From NCBI GenBank assembly GCA_017893485.1, contig CM030361.1:138092461-138156460 (forward strand): DNA of 64,000 nucleotides. The letters run 5' to 3'. The notes below the pieces were generated by a model. That model did not search any database, was not told where the DNA came from, and worked only from the letters and a program-made list of their open reading frames with translations. The translations under genes and the position numbers were made by a program. The DNA is from Hemerocallis citrina (Eukaryota; Streptophyta; Magnoliopsida; Asparagales; Asphodelaceae). Numbering within the stretch: position 1 is the first letter of the stretch; the number at the start of each line of letters is the position of its first letter. Of this stretch, positions 34,702 through 46,290 are shown one piece after another.

Positions 34702-37158
34702 TGTAACCTCTGTTTTTCATTTTATGTATTTTTGGGTGTATTTTTTTTCCATGTATTTATTCATATTGTATCTCTTTTTGAACTGTATATTGGATCTTCT
34801 ATTTCAATATATATTCATCGATTTGATTTGTCATCTTTTATTTGATCTTCTTGATTCGATCGTCAGTCTACTATTTCATCTCTGTTTGATCAAGACATTA
34901 TTTTTTATTCTCATTATAATTGTTCATGTCCTATTCTATTTATTCATTTCTGTTCCTATCTCATTATTTTGGACCATCCCATTTTTATTTGGATTCTTGT
35001 TATTAAACTCATTGGCCTTATAAACCCAATAAACCCTTTAAAACCCTATTGGATCCCTATCTAGAGACAATTCTTGTGCAAAACTCCTGTTATATCTTGT
35101 CTTTATGTGTTGATCTGCCCGTAGTTGTCTCATTCCATATACGACATGAAATATAACTTAGACCTAATCAATTCTTGATGTATACATGCAAGTTGTTCAT
35201 GATTCATGACTTGTCGTATGATCGTGTATGCTTGATGTGTTAGTAGTATTATATCCTGTTGTTAATCTATTAAATACCCTATATCATGTTGTTTGGACAT
35301 CTAGTATATATACCCTATTTCACATTTGTTATGATTTGAATATGTTTCATATGATCTAGTTGATTCTATGCATGAAGAATAATTTTGTCCTTGCTGTTAC
35401 ATCGTTTTTGTTAAGTATTTTAGACCCTATTAAGGTCAGTATATGAAAACTATTTGTAAATAAAAATTTTAGAGAATTTTGTCTACTTTTCAGAATTTTT
35501 GACAGATCTGAGTTTCGATTTGTGAGTTGCAAGTTATTGATGTTTTACTACAGATGTGTAGAAAATTTCAGATTCTGTTTTATATGAATTCTGTATGGTA
35601 ATTTATTTTTATACTGATGTTAAAGATAATATTTTGATCCAATATTTTGCTGAGTATAACTAGACTTGATTGGGATTAATCCCTAATTTTTGTGGATTAA
35701 ATTGATAACTTTTATAAACTATTCTATACTTGTAAACAACTACTAAACTTGTAGAATTTACATGCTGTTCAGTAAAAAACCTTAATTTCGACCTGATTCT
35801 ATTTTCTGTTTATAAAAACTTTGTGAATATGAATTGTAGCCTACTAAATCTATTTTATCAACCTTTTGACGGATCTGGATTTTAATTTGTATTTTATAAA
35901 ATATTGTTGTTTTAGTACTGCAGTGTTTATGATTTCAAATTTACAAACTTTCAGTATCTTGCTGTTTTCTGATTATATTTGACTATACTATCTATGTTGG
36001 AAAATTATGAAACTTTATTTCTGATACTAAACATACTAGGGAATACCCCAAATTTTTCTTCGATTTAATCAGTAAGTTTTTATTATCTTTTCTAGTTTAT
36101 GAATATAAACTTCTGATTTCTGGTTGAACGTTTTTTCTTGATACAAATCTGTTTTGAGTCTTGTTTTTGTGAATTACAATATAACTTATATATATTTGCT
36201 GGATTCGAACGAGAGTCTATTTTCCAGATTTTCTGACGGATCCATGTTTGCATATTTGAGGAAACGGAATCCCAGATTTGGTGCAGTACAGTCTTGCTGT
36301 CCTGAAATAGAATTTTTGTTGTCTTAATCTTTTATGAGTTGTCTTTCACCTGTACATGTTTATCTTCCAACCTGAATCTGTTACTTATTCATACCATATT
36401 ATTCTTTCTATGTCTTGCGGCACGTATATGCATATTTGATAATAATAACAAATAACCAAGCCGAGGTTAAGGGAAAGATTTAGTAGTGGAAAATACAGAA
36501 ATGAGTACTTAGAAGGGGGCCCGTGTTTCCCACTTGTTACGTGTTTCATGACTACATGATACACGATCATGTTTACCTGATTACCTGACTGCGCGCGTCC
36601 CTATAGGAAGGTGTACTCGAAAGAGGACCAGTAGGTTCTACCTGTACCCGTTTACCTGATTACCTGACTGCACACTTCCCTATACGAAGGTGTACTCGGA
36701 AGAGGACCAGTAAGTTCTAACTGTACCTGTTCCTGTACTTGTCTACTTAATACCTGAGTACACGGCCCTACAGACTCCACTACGAAATCTAAGGGTAACT
36801 TGTCTGAATGTAGAAGCCATGTGGTAAAAGTTTGGGAGGCATGAAGTGCTACCTAGTTAGAATTAAATACAAGACTTGACATAACATGACACCTGTTACA
36901 TGCTTACCTGTACATACTACCTGTATACCTGTATACCTGTTCATCTGTTACCTGTTTTCCTGCTTGCATGACACTTGACATCGGATGCATGTTACCTGTA
37001 CCCTCTTAGTATTTCATGTTACTTGATTTTGTTTCATGATTCATGTTAGTTATCCTATTTTGTTGACTTGCCTATTCCATGCTATGTTATTTCTGCTGTT
37101 ACTCTATATCTGTTTATTTTATTCCTGTACTTGTGTCTGCAGTTCAAGCAGCCCGTAA

Positions 37159-37163
37159 CTTGC
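37159..37163. repeat. Target-site duplication of the gag-only element (CTTGC)
   Basis: CTTGC recurs at 43935-43939. The undisturbed 5' LTR of the gypsy host reads once through this point (CGTAACTTGTATTGACGGG). Confidence 0.9.
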
Positions 37164-38953
37164 TGATAAATCTGTTAATATCCACATTTTGGAGCAATAA
37201 TCTGAATTCAATTAGACAATTAAACTCTCTATCTTTGGTAATTTATTCTTCTTTTCCCTTTTCCATAGGAAACAGCCTAAAAATAACTAAATGAAGCATA
37301 TTCAAGATTTACTCAAGACTAATTCATCACCGTGAGGATGATACACTGGAATGAAGAACCTTAATTTTGCACTTGTTAGAAGCTCCTGAGTACAGTCGAC
37401 TGATTCCTTAACGACAGTCGACTGAACAGAGTGGGATGAGTTTCCGAAGCTTCGCAGAACAGTCGACTGACTCATAGTCAACAGTCGACTGCTCTGACTG
37501 GTTTGAGTTTTCAAAAGTTCGCGGAACAGTCGACTGATTCTTAGCCAATAGTCGACTGAACCAGCATTCAACGGGAATTAGAGATAAGCACAGTTGAGAT
37601 ACACCCTCATCCAAATCCGCAAAACAAATCAGATTGAGCTATCAAAATCCAGGAAACAAATATTGTATAACTGAAAATAACAACTTCCCAAAAATCAAGA
37701 GATCTGGTCTGGTAGTTAATGCAGAGGATTTGACTCAATCCATATCCGGTAGTTGAGGAGATTGAAATCTGGAGCTTAAGATCTGCAGAGGGGAAAAAAA
37801 GGGTATAAAAAGAGGATCGATCGAAGTATCAAGGGGATCATCGAACAAGAGAGGAGATCGAGAGAACGTAAGGGCAAAGGAGGGATCAAGTACTGCAACT
37901 CGGCATTGAGGGAGAGGAGAACAAGTCGACTTCAGAAGGGATCAAGTCGACTTCAGGCTAATTGGTTTCAAGCTGATCATCATACAAATCAGTGTTTCTT
38001 CTTCTCTCTTTAATCTTTGTTCTTTTTTAAATTCATTAGAGTCATGTATTCAAAACTGTTAGTCAATAAAAGTTGGATTATGTGCAACTAAATTCATTTT
38101 GGGCAGATTGAAACCTTAGTCATGTAATAAATCTTCTTTTGCATTACTCCGATCACTTATTGATTAAACTTGGTAGTTCGGGATCAAATTTATAATATGC
38201 AGCTTTTGATGCTTGACATTCTTACTATTCAAGTATTGTTAACTCAACGTATTTGTTGATGAATAGTCGACTGACTCCTTACGACAGTCGACTGAACTGA
38301 CGTTCTGGTTAACGCAACCAAGGTTGAGCTATCAAGTTTGCTTATTATAAAATTGAATTTGTTACATGAGCAGATTTAGATGATCGAATCTAGTGCTCAT
38401 GATAAGTAACATAAGAACTCATTTGAGTTCTGGGGTTTAATCAACTTGGAGGATCTAGATTTGATACCAACTTCTAGAGCTTTGAGTGTTTGTTAATTTC
38501 CACAGTTTCTATGCTTTCTTCAAGTGCAACTTAGTAGATATCATGCTAAAACACTTAAGGAGATAAAGGAATTAGAGTAGATACCATGCCTAATTTCTTA
38601 GCCCAGGAAAATCTTTAATTTAAGAAGTAGATACCATGCTCTTAAATGAACAAACATGAGTAATCAGAGTAATGTAGGAGTTGATCGAATATTCTTGGCT
38701 ATAGGTGGAAATCGAGCCCAACTAATTCAATAGATATCTTTTTGTGACTCAAATCTCATTTCCCTTCTGGCATACATTTAGAAATGAAACTTAATAAAAG
38801 CTTTCTGATTATTAATTAGTAAGTTAATTACTACAATCTCTGTGGGATCTACCCTTGCTTTTCACTACGCTTCTGAAAATGATTCGTACACTTGCGAGGT
38901 TTTATAATTTGTGTTTAGATTATCTATTCATTTAGATAACTGAACTCTCAATA
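37164..38953 (+). repeat. Gag-only element 5' LTR
   Basis: It starts TGATAAATCTGTTAAT and ends CTCTCAATA. Ten exact GTCGAC sites lie at 37395, 37417, 37462, 37483, 37529, 37551, 37925, 37945, 38266 and 38287, most inside CAGTCGACTG. A TATAAAAA box is at 37804-37811. Confidence 0.9.
37804..37811 (+). promoter_or_regulatory. Probable TATA box of the gag-only LTR
   Basis: TATAAAAA in a purine-rich setting lies downstream of the six CAGTCGACTG-type sites. The 3' LTR keeps it (CTATAAAAAGAGG near 42783). Confidence 0.5.
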
Positions 38954-38959
38954 AGTTTT

Positions 38960-38977
38960 TGGCGCCGTTGCCGGGGA
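38960..38977 (+). other. Gag-only element primer binding site
   Basis: TGGCGCCGTTGCCGGGGA starts six bases after the LTR. It is the form typical of Athila/Tat-type elements. Confidence 0.85.
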
Positions 38978-39247
38978 TTGTTTAGTACTTTAACTTGCAA
39001 ATCAATAAAAAAAATAAAAAAAATAAAAAAAAATTATTTTTTTATTGTAAACTATGAATATTTTCTTTTAGGTACAGTCCAATTCGAGGCTACATGACTT
39101 TGGCATATGCATGGGAGACGATCACTTCATCCCAAGATACTACCTATTGACCAAGAGATAGAGCACACTCTGCACAAACTAAGTCAGTCCAGTCTACTGT
39201 CTTTAGGGTGTAAGTCGACTATACCGTAAAACATTCCAAAAGCAACA

Positions 39248-40533
39248 ATGGGTGAGGAAGTACCAAACCGAGTACCAATGCAGGACAAATTCACTCCGAA
39301 GAATATTGAGCAACCATCTTGCATAGCTTATCAACCTAATGTCACAGGGAATATGCACCTATCATCTCAGTTACTCAGCATGGTTCCTCACTTTAGTGGC
39401 AAACTAGACGAGGATTCTCATCTCCACTTGCAAGATTTCTTCGATCTTTGCAGAACGCAAAGCATCCAAGGGCTTACCCCTGAACAAATCAGGTTAATTT
39501 TGTTTCCATTTTCATTAAAACTTAATGCTAAATTGTGGTATAATTCTTTGGAACCAGGATCAATTCAATCATGGGAGCAATTGGCAACAATGTTCTTGAA
39601 GGAATTTTTCCCAGCTCAGAAAACAAAACAACTAAAAAGGGAAATTCAACTCTTCCAACAAAAAGATGGCGATTTGTTCTTCGAGGCATGGAAGGACTTT
39701 AAGAACAAACTTCTCAAGTGTCCTACGCACAACATGCCTAAAGATGATCAGGTACAAGCATTCTATGAGGGTTTAAATGACACTAACAAAGCAATTGTAG
39801 ATTCAGCTTGCAATGGAATCTTGATGAGGAAGAGTGGTGAGGAGGCCATCGAGCTATTCGAAGAATTCAGCGAGAACTCACAACAATTCTCAACAAGGGG
39901 AAGGGGTTTTTCGAAAAAACAGGGAGTTTTCGAAATTTCTAGTAGTAACAACATGCAATTAGAAATGGTAACCATGAACAAAAAAATTGATATGCTTGTT
40001 AATACAATTTCGATGCTAGGTGGTGTAAAAAACCAAGCAAAAGAAATTTGTGCAATTTGTTCTCACTCTGATCATACAACTGATGCATGTCCCATGTCTT
40101 CTTTCACAGATCAGGAGCACGCAAACTACGTAGGACAGGGAGTGTATTCACCCAAGAACAATCCCTTTTCAAACACGTACAACCCGGGGTGGAGAAACCA
40201 TCCAAATTTCTCATGGAATAATAACCAAAACAATCAAGGCACTCAAATTGCACAAGGGCCTACGCGGCACTTCCAGATCGGGAATGGGTTGGATCGGCCA
40301 GTTCAAGAACAGAAGAAGTTGGATTTCGAATCCACCGTTCTTCAATTGCTCCAGTAGCAACATCAAACAAGCAACTAACACGGGCAGGCCATTCAAAAAT
40401 TGGAGACCCAAATTGGTCAAACCGCTAAGGAGTTAAGTGAAAGGAAGGCAGGAGAACTCCCATAACAAACTATATCAAACCCTAGAGGACAAGAACAGCT
40501 CAATACATTGCATAAACTCGTCAAGTCTAGCTG
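39248..40533 (+). pseudogene. Athila-type gag
   Basis: A 369-codon ORF (39248-40357) starts MGEEVPNRVPMQDKF. It shows HLQDFFDLCRTQSI, LWYNSLEPGSIQSWEQL and FLKEFFPAQKTKQLKREI, the retrotransposon gag core. A CCHC knuckle, CAICSHSDHTTDAC, lies at about residues 268-281. SNTYNPGWRNHPNFSWNNNQ, a hallmark of Athila-like gag, follows. After TAG at 40355 the same frame continues with ETQIGQTAKELSERKAGELP, also typical of this family, but with further stops at about 40376 and 40462, ending at TGA near 40531. The product would be the capsid and nucleocapsid. The long open part suggests recent constraint or youth. Confidence 0.85.
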
Positions 40534-42153
40534 AAGACAAGAAACGCAGCGCTTATTAGGAGGCAACCCAATTGTCAGGGAAGTTCTTACATTTTTTTTT
40601 ATTTCTCTTTATTTATTTCTCTTTATTCATTTCTTTATTCATTTTCTTTCCTTTAAACTGGATGGTGACACATGCCTATTTTAAGTTTTTGTTTCAAACA
40701 TTGAGGACAATGTTCCATCTAAGTTTGGGGGTATTTATTCACATTTAGAGTCTTTTGATTTTGAAACCTTACAAAAAAAACAAAAAACAAAAAACAAAAA
40801 AACAAAAAAACAAAAAAAAAACAAAAAAACAAAAAAACCCTTCTAACAACAATGATGAGAACATGAGCTCACTTACTATAGGTAGAGAGAGAAGAACAAA
40901 TATTAATTGTGGTCTTTATCTTTAAAAATGTTAATAACTTATCATATGGATCATGCTTGAAACTTTTATTCATTTGGCCATGTAAATTCGACGAATTTTG
41001 AAAGAGAATAGCGAGTTCAACTATGAGTAAACTTAAATACACAAATTGTAAGTTTTGAGCCTAACATATATTTTTTGAGAGAGTCATACACTTGAAGATC
41101 TCAGTTGACTACATGAATCTACATTCTTGAGATGAACAAGAACTTGCTTTTGTTACTTTTCGAAACTTATTTTGGATTTTGCATGAAAACTTGAAAGTGA
41201 TTAAGGCACGTAAGAATCTATCTCCAAAGACAAATAGCCTACCCAACATCAATTATTCACTAGTTGCCCCTTTGAAGCCTATAAAAGCTTTCTTTTTGTA
41301 AGACACATCATCCTTAACCATGTCTAGATAAATAGGTTACCTTACCTATATCTATTGAGTTAGTAGAGCAAAAATTGTAAAAGAGATGTGGTATGTCAAG
41401 GTGAGGGGTTAAACTATATATAAAAATGGAAAGAAAAGTTGGAGGATTTGTCATAAGAAATATGAAAAGTTGTTCATCAAATGAAAATTGCTGAGTTGTG
41501 GGTGGTTGAGAGGTGTTGATAGAAATAAAGTATAGGCCTGTGATATATGGCCTCATGATTGCAGTTAAAAAAAAAGGAAGAAATATAATCTCTTAGAACA
41601 ATACAAGTTGCTCTACTAATTCTTTAGAAATTTCGTATTCTTTTTTCCCTTCAATTGTTTAACCCCCACCTATGGCCCCATTACAACCTATACAAGTCCT
41701 TTTGATCCAACTATTGTGCAAATCAATGGAGTGAAGATGTAGTAGTAAGATCAAGCATATGGTTTCATTTCATCCAAGTAATGAATATTTGTCAAGAGAT
41801 CTAATTTGAACTACCCATGTTAATGTGAGCTATTATTTTTATTGGGAGTGTATGCCATGGTGAGATTTTGGAGTTGAAATATAGTTGAGCTTGCTAACCT
41901 TAATCATAATTTTGTTGCATAGGCATTGGTCACCCTACTTATTGATTTTCAAGTTGAGTATTCTTTTGAATAGTGATTAACATTTGAATTAAAACTTCTT
42001 TTAAACCTATCTTAATGCTTGTTCTAATCGTGACACTAAAAGTAGCAAGTTCTCTGAGGTAAATGTTGGAAGGGTCAAGGTGTTCTTGCGATGCTTGTAG
42101 TGTCAGTTTTCATTTTTACTTGAGGACAAGCAAAAGCTAAGTTTGGGGGTATT
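40534..42153 (+). other. Gag-only element, non-coding 3' internal region with two purine tracts
   Basis: No coding motif is found where pol should be. A1-5C repeats lie at 40770-40838. AAGTTTGGGGGTATTT occurs twice: internally at 40721-40736, and at 42139-42154 directly before the 3' LTR, where it serves as the polypurine tract. Both are preceded by a TTGAGGACAA phrase. Confidence 0.7.
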
Positions 42154-43934
42154 TGATAAATCTGTTAATGTCCACATTTTGGAGCAATAATCTGAAAGCA
42201 ATTAGACAGTTAAACTCTCTATCCTTGGTAATTTATTCTTCTTTTCCATTTTCCATAGGAAACAGCCTAAAAACAACTAAATGAAGCAGATTCAAGATTT
42301 ACTCAAGACTAATCCATCACCGTGAGGATGATACACTGGAATGAAGAACCTTAATTTTGCACTTGTTAGAAGCTCCTGAGTACAGTCGACTGATTCCTTA
42401 ACGATAGTTGACTGAACAGAGTGGGATGAGTTTCCGAAGCTTCGCAGAACAGTCGACTGACTCATAGTCAACAGTCGACTGCTCTGACTGGTTTGAGTTT
42501 TTAAAAGTTTGCAGAACAGTCGACTGATTCTTAGCCAATAGTCGAGCATTCAACGAGAATTAGAGATAAGCACAGTTGAGATACACCCTCATCCAAATCC
42601 GCAAAACAAATCAGATTGAGCTATCAAAATCTAGGAAATAAATATTGTATAACTGAAAATAACAACTTCCCAAAAATCAAGAGATCTGGTCTGGTAGTTA
42701 ATGAAGAGGATTTGAATCAATCCATATCCGGTAGTTGAGGAGATTGAAATCTGGAGCTTGGGATCTACAGAGGGGAAAAAAAGCTATAAAAAGAGGATCG
42801 ATCAAAGGATCAAGGGGATCATCAAACAAGAGAGGAGATCGAGAGAACATAAGGGCAAAGGAGGGATCAAGTACTGCAACTCGGCATTGAGGGAGAGGAG
42901 AACAAGTCGACTTCAGAAGGGATCAAGTCGACTTCAGGCTAATTGGTTTCAAGCTGATCATCATACAAATCAGTGTTTCTTCATCTCTCTTTAATCTTTG
43001 TTCTTTGTTAAATTCATTAGAGTCGTGTATTCAAAACTGTTAGTCAATAAAAGTTGGATTATGTGCAACTAAATTCATTTTGGGCAGATTGAAACTTTAG
43101 TCATGTAATAAATCTTCTTTTGTATTACTCCGATCACTTATTAATTAAACCTGGTAGTTCGGGATCAAATTTATAATATGCAGCTTTTGATGCTTGACAT
43201 TCTTACTATTCAAGTATTGTTAACTCAACGTATTTGTTGATGAACAGTCGACTGACTCCTTACGACAGTCGACTGAACTGACGTTCTGGTTAACACAACC
43301 AAGGTTGAGCTATCAAGTTTGCTTATTATAAAATTGAATTTGTTACATGAGCAGATTTAGATGATCGAATCTAGTGCTCATGATAAGTAACACAAGAACT
43401 CATTTGGGTTTTGGGGTTTAATCAACTTGGAGGATCTAGATTTGATACCAACTTCTAGAGCTTTGAGTGTTTGTTAATTTCCACAGTTTCTATGCTTTCT
43501 TCAAGTGCAACTTAGTAGATATCATGCTAAAACACTTAAGGAAAGAAAGGAATTAGAGTAGATACCATGCCTGATTTCTTAGCCCAGGAAAATCTTTAAT
43601 TTAAGAAGTAGATACCATGCTCTTAAATGAACAAACATGAGTGATCAGAGTAGTGGAGGAGTTGATCGAATATTCTTGGCTATAGGTGGAAATCGAGCCC
43701 AACTAATTCAATAGATATCTTTTTGTGACTCAAATCTCATTTCCCTTCAGGCATACATTTAGAAATGAAACTTAATAAAAGCTTTCTGATTATTGATTAG
43801 TAAGTTAATTACAACAATCTCTATGGGATCGACCCTTGCTTTTCATTACGCTTCCGAAAACGATTCGTACACTTGCAAGGTTTTATAATTTGTGTTTAGA
43901 TTATCTATTCATTTAGATAACTGAGCTCTCAACA
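42154..43934 (+). repeat. Gag-only element 3' LTR
   Basis: It matches 37164-38953 with scattered substitutions and a short deletion beside the sixth GTCGAC site (near 42545). Eight of the ten GTCGAC sites survive. It ends CTCTCAACA. Confidence 0.9.
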
Positions 43935-44360
43935 CTTGCATTGACGGGCGTTTTGTTTTGTTTTTTCTTTTCCTGCAATTTATTAAATTGCAGATTGTAG
44001 TGATCAGCTGTGAGATGGAGTAGGTGATATGAAATTCTAGATGCTGGAGTTTTTGCTATTATTATTTCCTGCTGCTTATTTTGAAAAATGTAATTACTAC
44101 ATGAATTTTGTATTGGGCAGTATGACCCATGATTATTGACTTGTTTCCAGATCTAGTTTATTTGAGATTATTAAACTTTATTTCAAGTAATCCTGTTTGT
44201 ATATTGATTTATTCATGCATGCGTGGTTGATTTCTCATTATTTACTTCCTATTATTCCTGTGAAATGTTGTAAAGATTCTGACAGCTTATGGATGATGAA
44301 AATCATTCGCTGGACTTAGTCACGTATCCGTATTCTTTTTTTGGGAAGCGGGGCGTGACA

Positions 44361-46015
44361 ATTCCATTCATACCTTATGACGACCTTCCTAAATCGATTG
44401 AACTCCTCCTGGAGCTGTGTAACTGCAGCCTCATTCTTCCAGAGTTCTCAATGATATCAGATTTTGTTTCAGCAACGGGATATGCATGACCTTCTCCAAT
44501 GTGAACCCCTTTTCATCTGGCATATCAAACTCAATTGTTCCCTAATCCACCACGTCACAAATATCACCAGTCTCCGTTCTCACACAACGACTTGTTGTAG
44601 ACTTGTAAGTAGAAACCATCTCACTTTCTGAGCAAATGTTAGAAGAACTAGTCGAATCAGGAAACCAGCCATAATACACATCTATAGAACTTGAAACCAA
44701 GAAATCAGCCATAATCCAGATCTATAGAACTTAAAATAGGAAAACACTCTAAGTTATCACCTGATTCAGCGGCACTGCCTATGTTGGCACCCTTCTGATT
44801 CAACCACTTGTGACAATTCCTATTGTAATGTCTAGCACTGTCACATTTACACGATACCCGGACCCGACCCGACCCGAACCCGGCATTGGACCGGAACCGA
44901 CCCGATCTATATGGGTCCGGGTTCGGGTCCTAAAATATGACCCGATGTACTTCTGGGTTCGGGTCCGCTCAAAATAGAACCGACCCAGACCCAGACCTGG
45001 TAAAAAATACCCCCCAAAAATATGAAATTTGAATAATAGAGTTACAGGGATAAACGTGTAAATAGTAATTGTTGAAGATATAAGTGTAAATATAATATGT
45101 ATTCATGTAGTTAAGTGCAAAAATTGTTGAAACCGTAGGGTATCCGGTGCAAAAATACTTGAGTGCAAATATTTATTTCCCGCTACCAGACCCGACGGGT
45201 AGATTTTTTTAATTAGGTCCCGGACTTGATTCTCGCAAGTCCGGGTAGTGAAGGACCCGACCCGATAGGACCCGATAGCAGCTCTAGTAATGTCCAATCC
45301 CTCTGCAATTGTGGCAACAAAACACACTCTCACGTGCACCGTCTCTTCCAATTGAAGCTCCATCCACCGCAAAATAACCCATAAAAGTAGATCATGATTT
45401 CTGAGTATCTTTTCTAAGTGCATCTTCCTTCAAGCCCTTAATCACACTGGCTATGAAAGCTTCTCTTTGACAGGTTTTTCATGTAGCATGGTGGTTACCA
45501 AATGCTCGTATGAATTTGACAATGAATATACCAAATTGAGCTTTATCATCTTCGCTTAGATTATCTACGTTTATTGCTCTCAATTCAGATAATACCTTAT
45601 TGAATTCCATTATATGATCTTAAAGAGCGACACGTTACTTTATTGAGAAACAAAACAGTCTCTTTCAGTACATCTGATCTAGTAACGACGATTCGAGTAG
45701 TCAGTTTTGAGTCTTGCCTACAGAGTCACCACGCTTTTCTCCTTAAGAAAGTTGCACTGGACTTTGTCCGCCAATGACGGCTGGATTAAAGTCAATGCTT
45801 TTAAACAAATTTCAACCTACTTCTCCTGCTTCATGTCGGATGGCTTCTCTTTTTCTCCTTCTAGGGCAATATATAAGTCATTTTGAACCAATATGTTGTA
45901 CATGTCCACCTCACAGAAATTAAATATGATCTTGCCGTCTAACTGCTTAATCTTTTGAAACTCTTATCTGTCATCTTCACCAATGAACTCCAGCAGTCTT
46001 TGCTCTGATACCAGT
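44361..46015 (-). pseudogene. Copia-B gag and pre-integrase remnants
   Basis: Read on the minus strand from 46000 to 44361, frame-shifted pieces show a copia gag start next to the primer site, with KIIFNFCEVDMY-like and ALTLIQPSLADKV blocks. A CCHC zinc-knuckle region follows near 45295-45320, interrupted by a hAT MITE (44833-45286) and resuming near 44800. A pre-integrase linker is also present, with DMPDEKGFTLEKVMHIPLL and NLIS near 44450-44560. Integrase and polymerase are absent before the gypsy junction. Numerous stops make this the most decayed copia of the window. Confidence 0.65.
44833..45286. mobile_element. hAT-type MITE rich in GGGTCCGGGTTCGGGTC
   Basis: It is flanked by a perfect eight-base duplication GTAATGTC (44825-44832 and 45287-45294). 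The ends are TAGCACTG and, complemented, TAGAGCTG. The interior carries GGGTC/GACCC repeats at both sides. It splits the copia-B zinc-knuckle codons and encodes nothing. Confidence 0.85.
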
Positions 46016-46290
46016 TGTTAGGAAATTATGCACAACGAGGAGGGGTTGTTGCGATGTGATAACCGATGACAATGGACCACTAAGCAAATAGACCAAACCA
46101 AGCAAGCAAAACACTATAAGTTGACATTGTCGTCGAACTGCTTGATATTCGTGAGACTCTTATCTATCATCTTGACCAAGGAACTCCAAAAACATTTGCT
46201 CTGATAGTGCAGCGAGGAGGGGTTGTAGCGAGGCGATAACCGATGACAATGAAAAACTAAGCAAATAGACCAAACCAAGCAAGCAACGAA
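45943..46290. repeat. Duplicated copia-B LTR/primer-site junction
   Basis: A block running from the gag start through GCTCTGATA into the LTR (45943-46110) is repeated at about 46129-46285 with GCTCTGATAGTGCAGCGAGG. Both copies contain GATAACCGATGACAATG and GACCAAACCAAGCAAGCAA. Confidence 0.75.

Larger units (their letters stand above)
37164..43934 (+). mobile_element. Athila/Tat-like gag-only LTR element (TR-GAG type)
   Basis: Two closely similar LTRs of about 1.8 kb flank 3.2 kb that contain one gag and no protease, polymerase or integrase motif in any frame. The primer site TGGCGCCGTTGCCGGGGA (38960-38977) is the form seen in Athila/Tat-type elements and usually assigned to tRNA-Asp. Terminal-repeat elements that keep only gag are known as TR-GAGs and must borrow pol from relatives. 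It is the youngest layer of this part of the nest. Confidence 0.9.
22580..44360 (+). mobile_element. Tekay/Del-like Ty3/gypsy retrotransposon with two nested insertions
   Basis: LTRs at 22580-26280 and 34702-44360 share long identical stretches. Both start TGTAACC and end GCG(G/A)(G)GCGTGA(C/T)A. The internal order is primer site, gag with CCHC knuckle, protease, reverse transcriptase, RNase H, integrase and an integrase C-terminal chromo-like tail, which is the Ty3/gypsy order. The family call (Tekay-like) rests on the long LTRs and the tail motif TFLDRRDKVLKNKIIKLV...STWELEEEI. A solo LTR (30594-34072) interrupts integrase and a gag-only element (37164-43934) interrupts the 3' LTR. Many premature stops make it inactive. 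Confidence 0.9.
34702..44360 (+). repeat. Gypsy 3' LTR, split by a gag-only element
   Basis: The pieces 34702-37163 and 43940-44360 together match the 5' LTR, except for the missing promoter-like segment (junction at about 35060). It ends GGGGCGTGACA before ATTCC. Confidence 0.9.

Noticed and set aside
44289..44489. 66-codon ORF across the gypsy end
   Set aside because: It spans the LTR/host junction and reads decayed copia-B antisense to its true frame.
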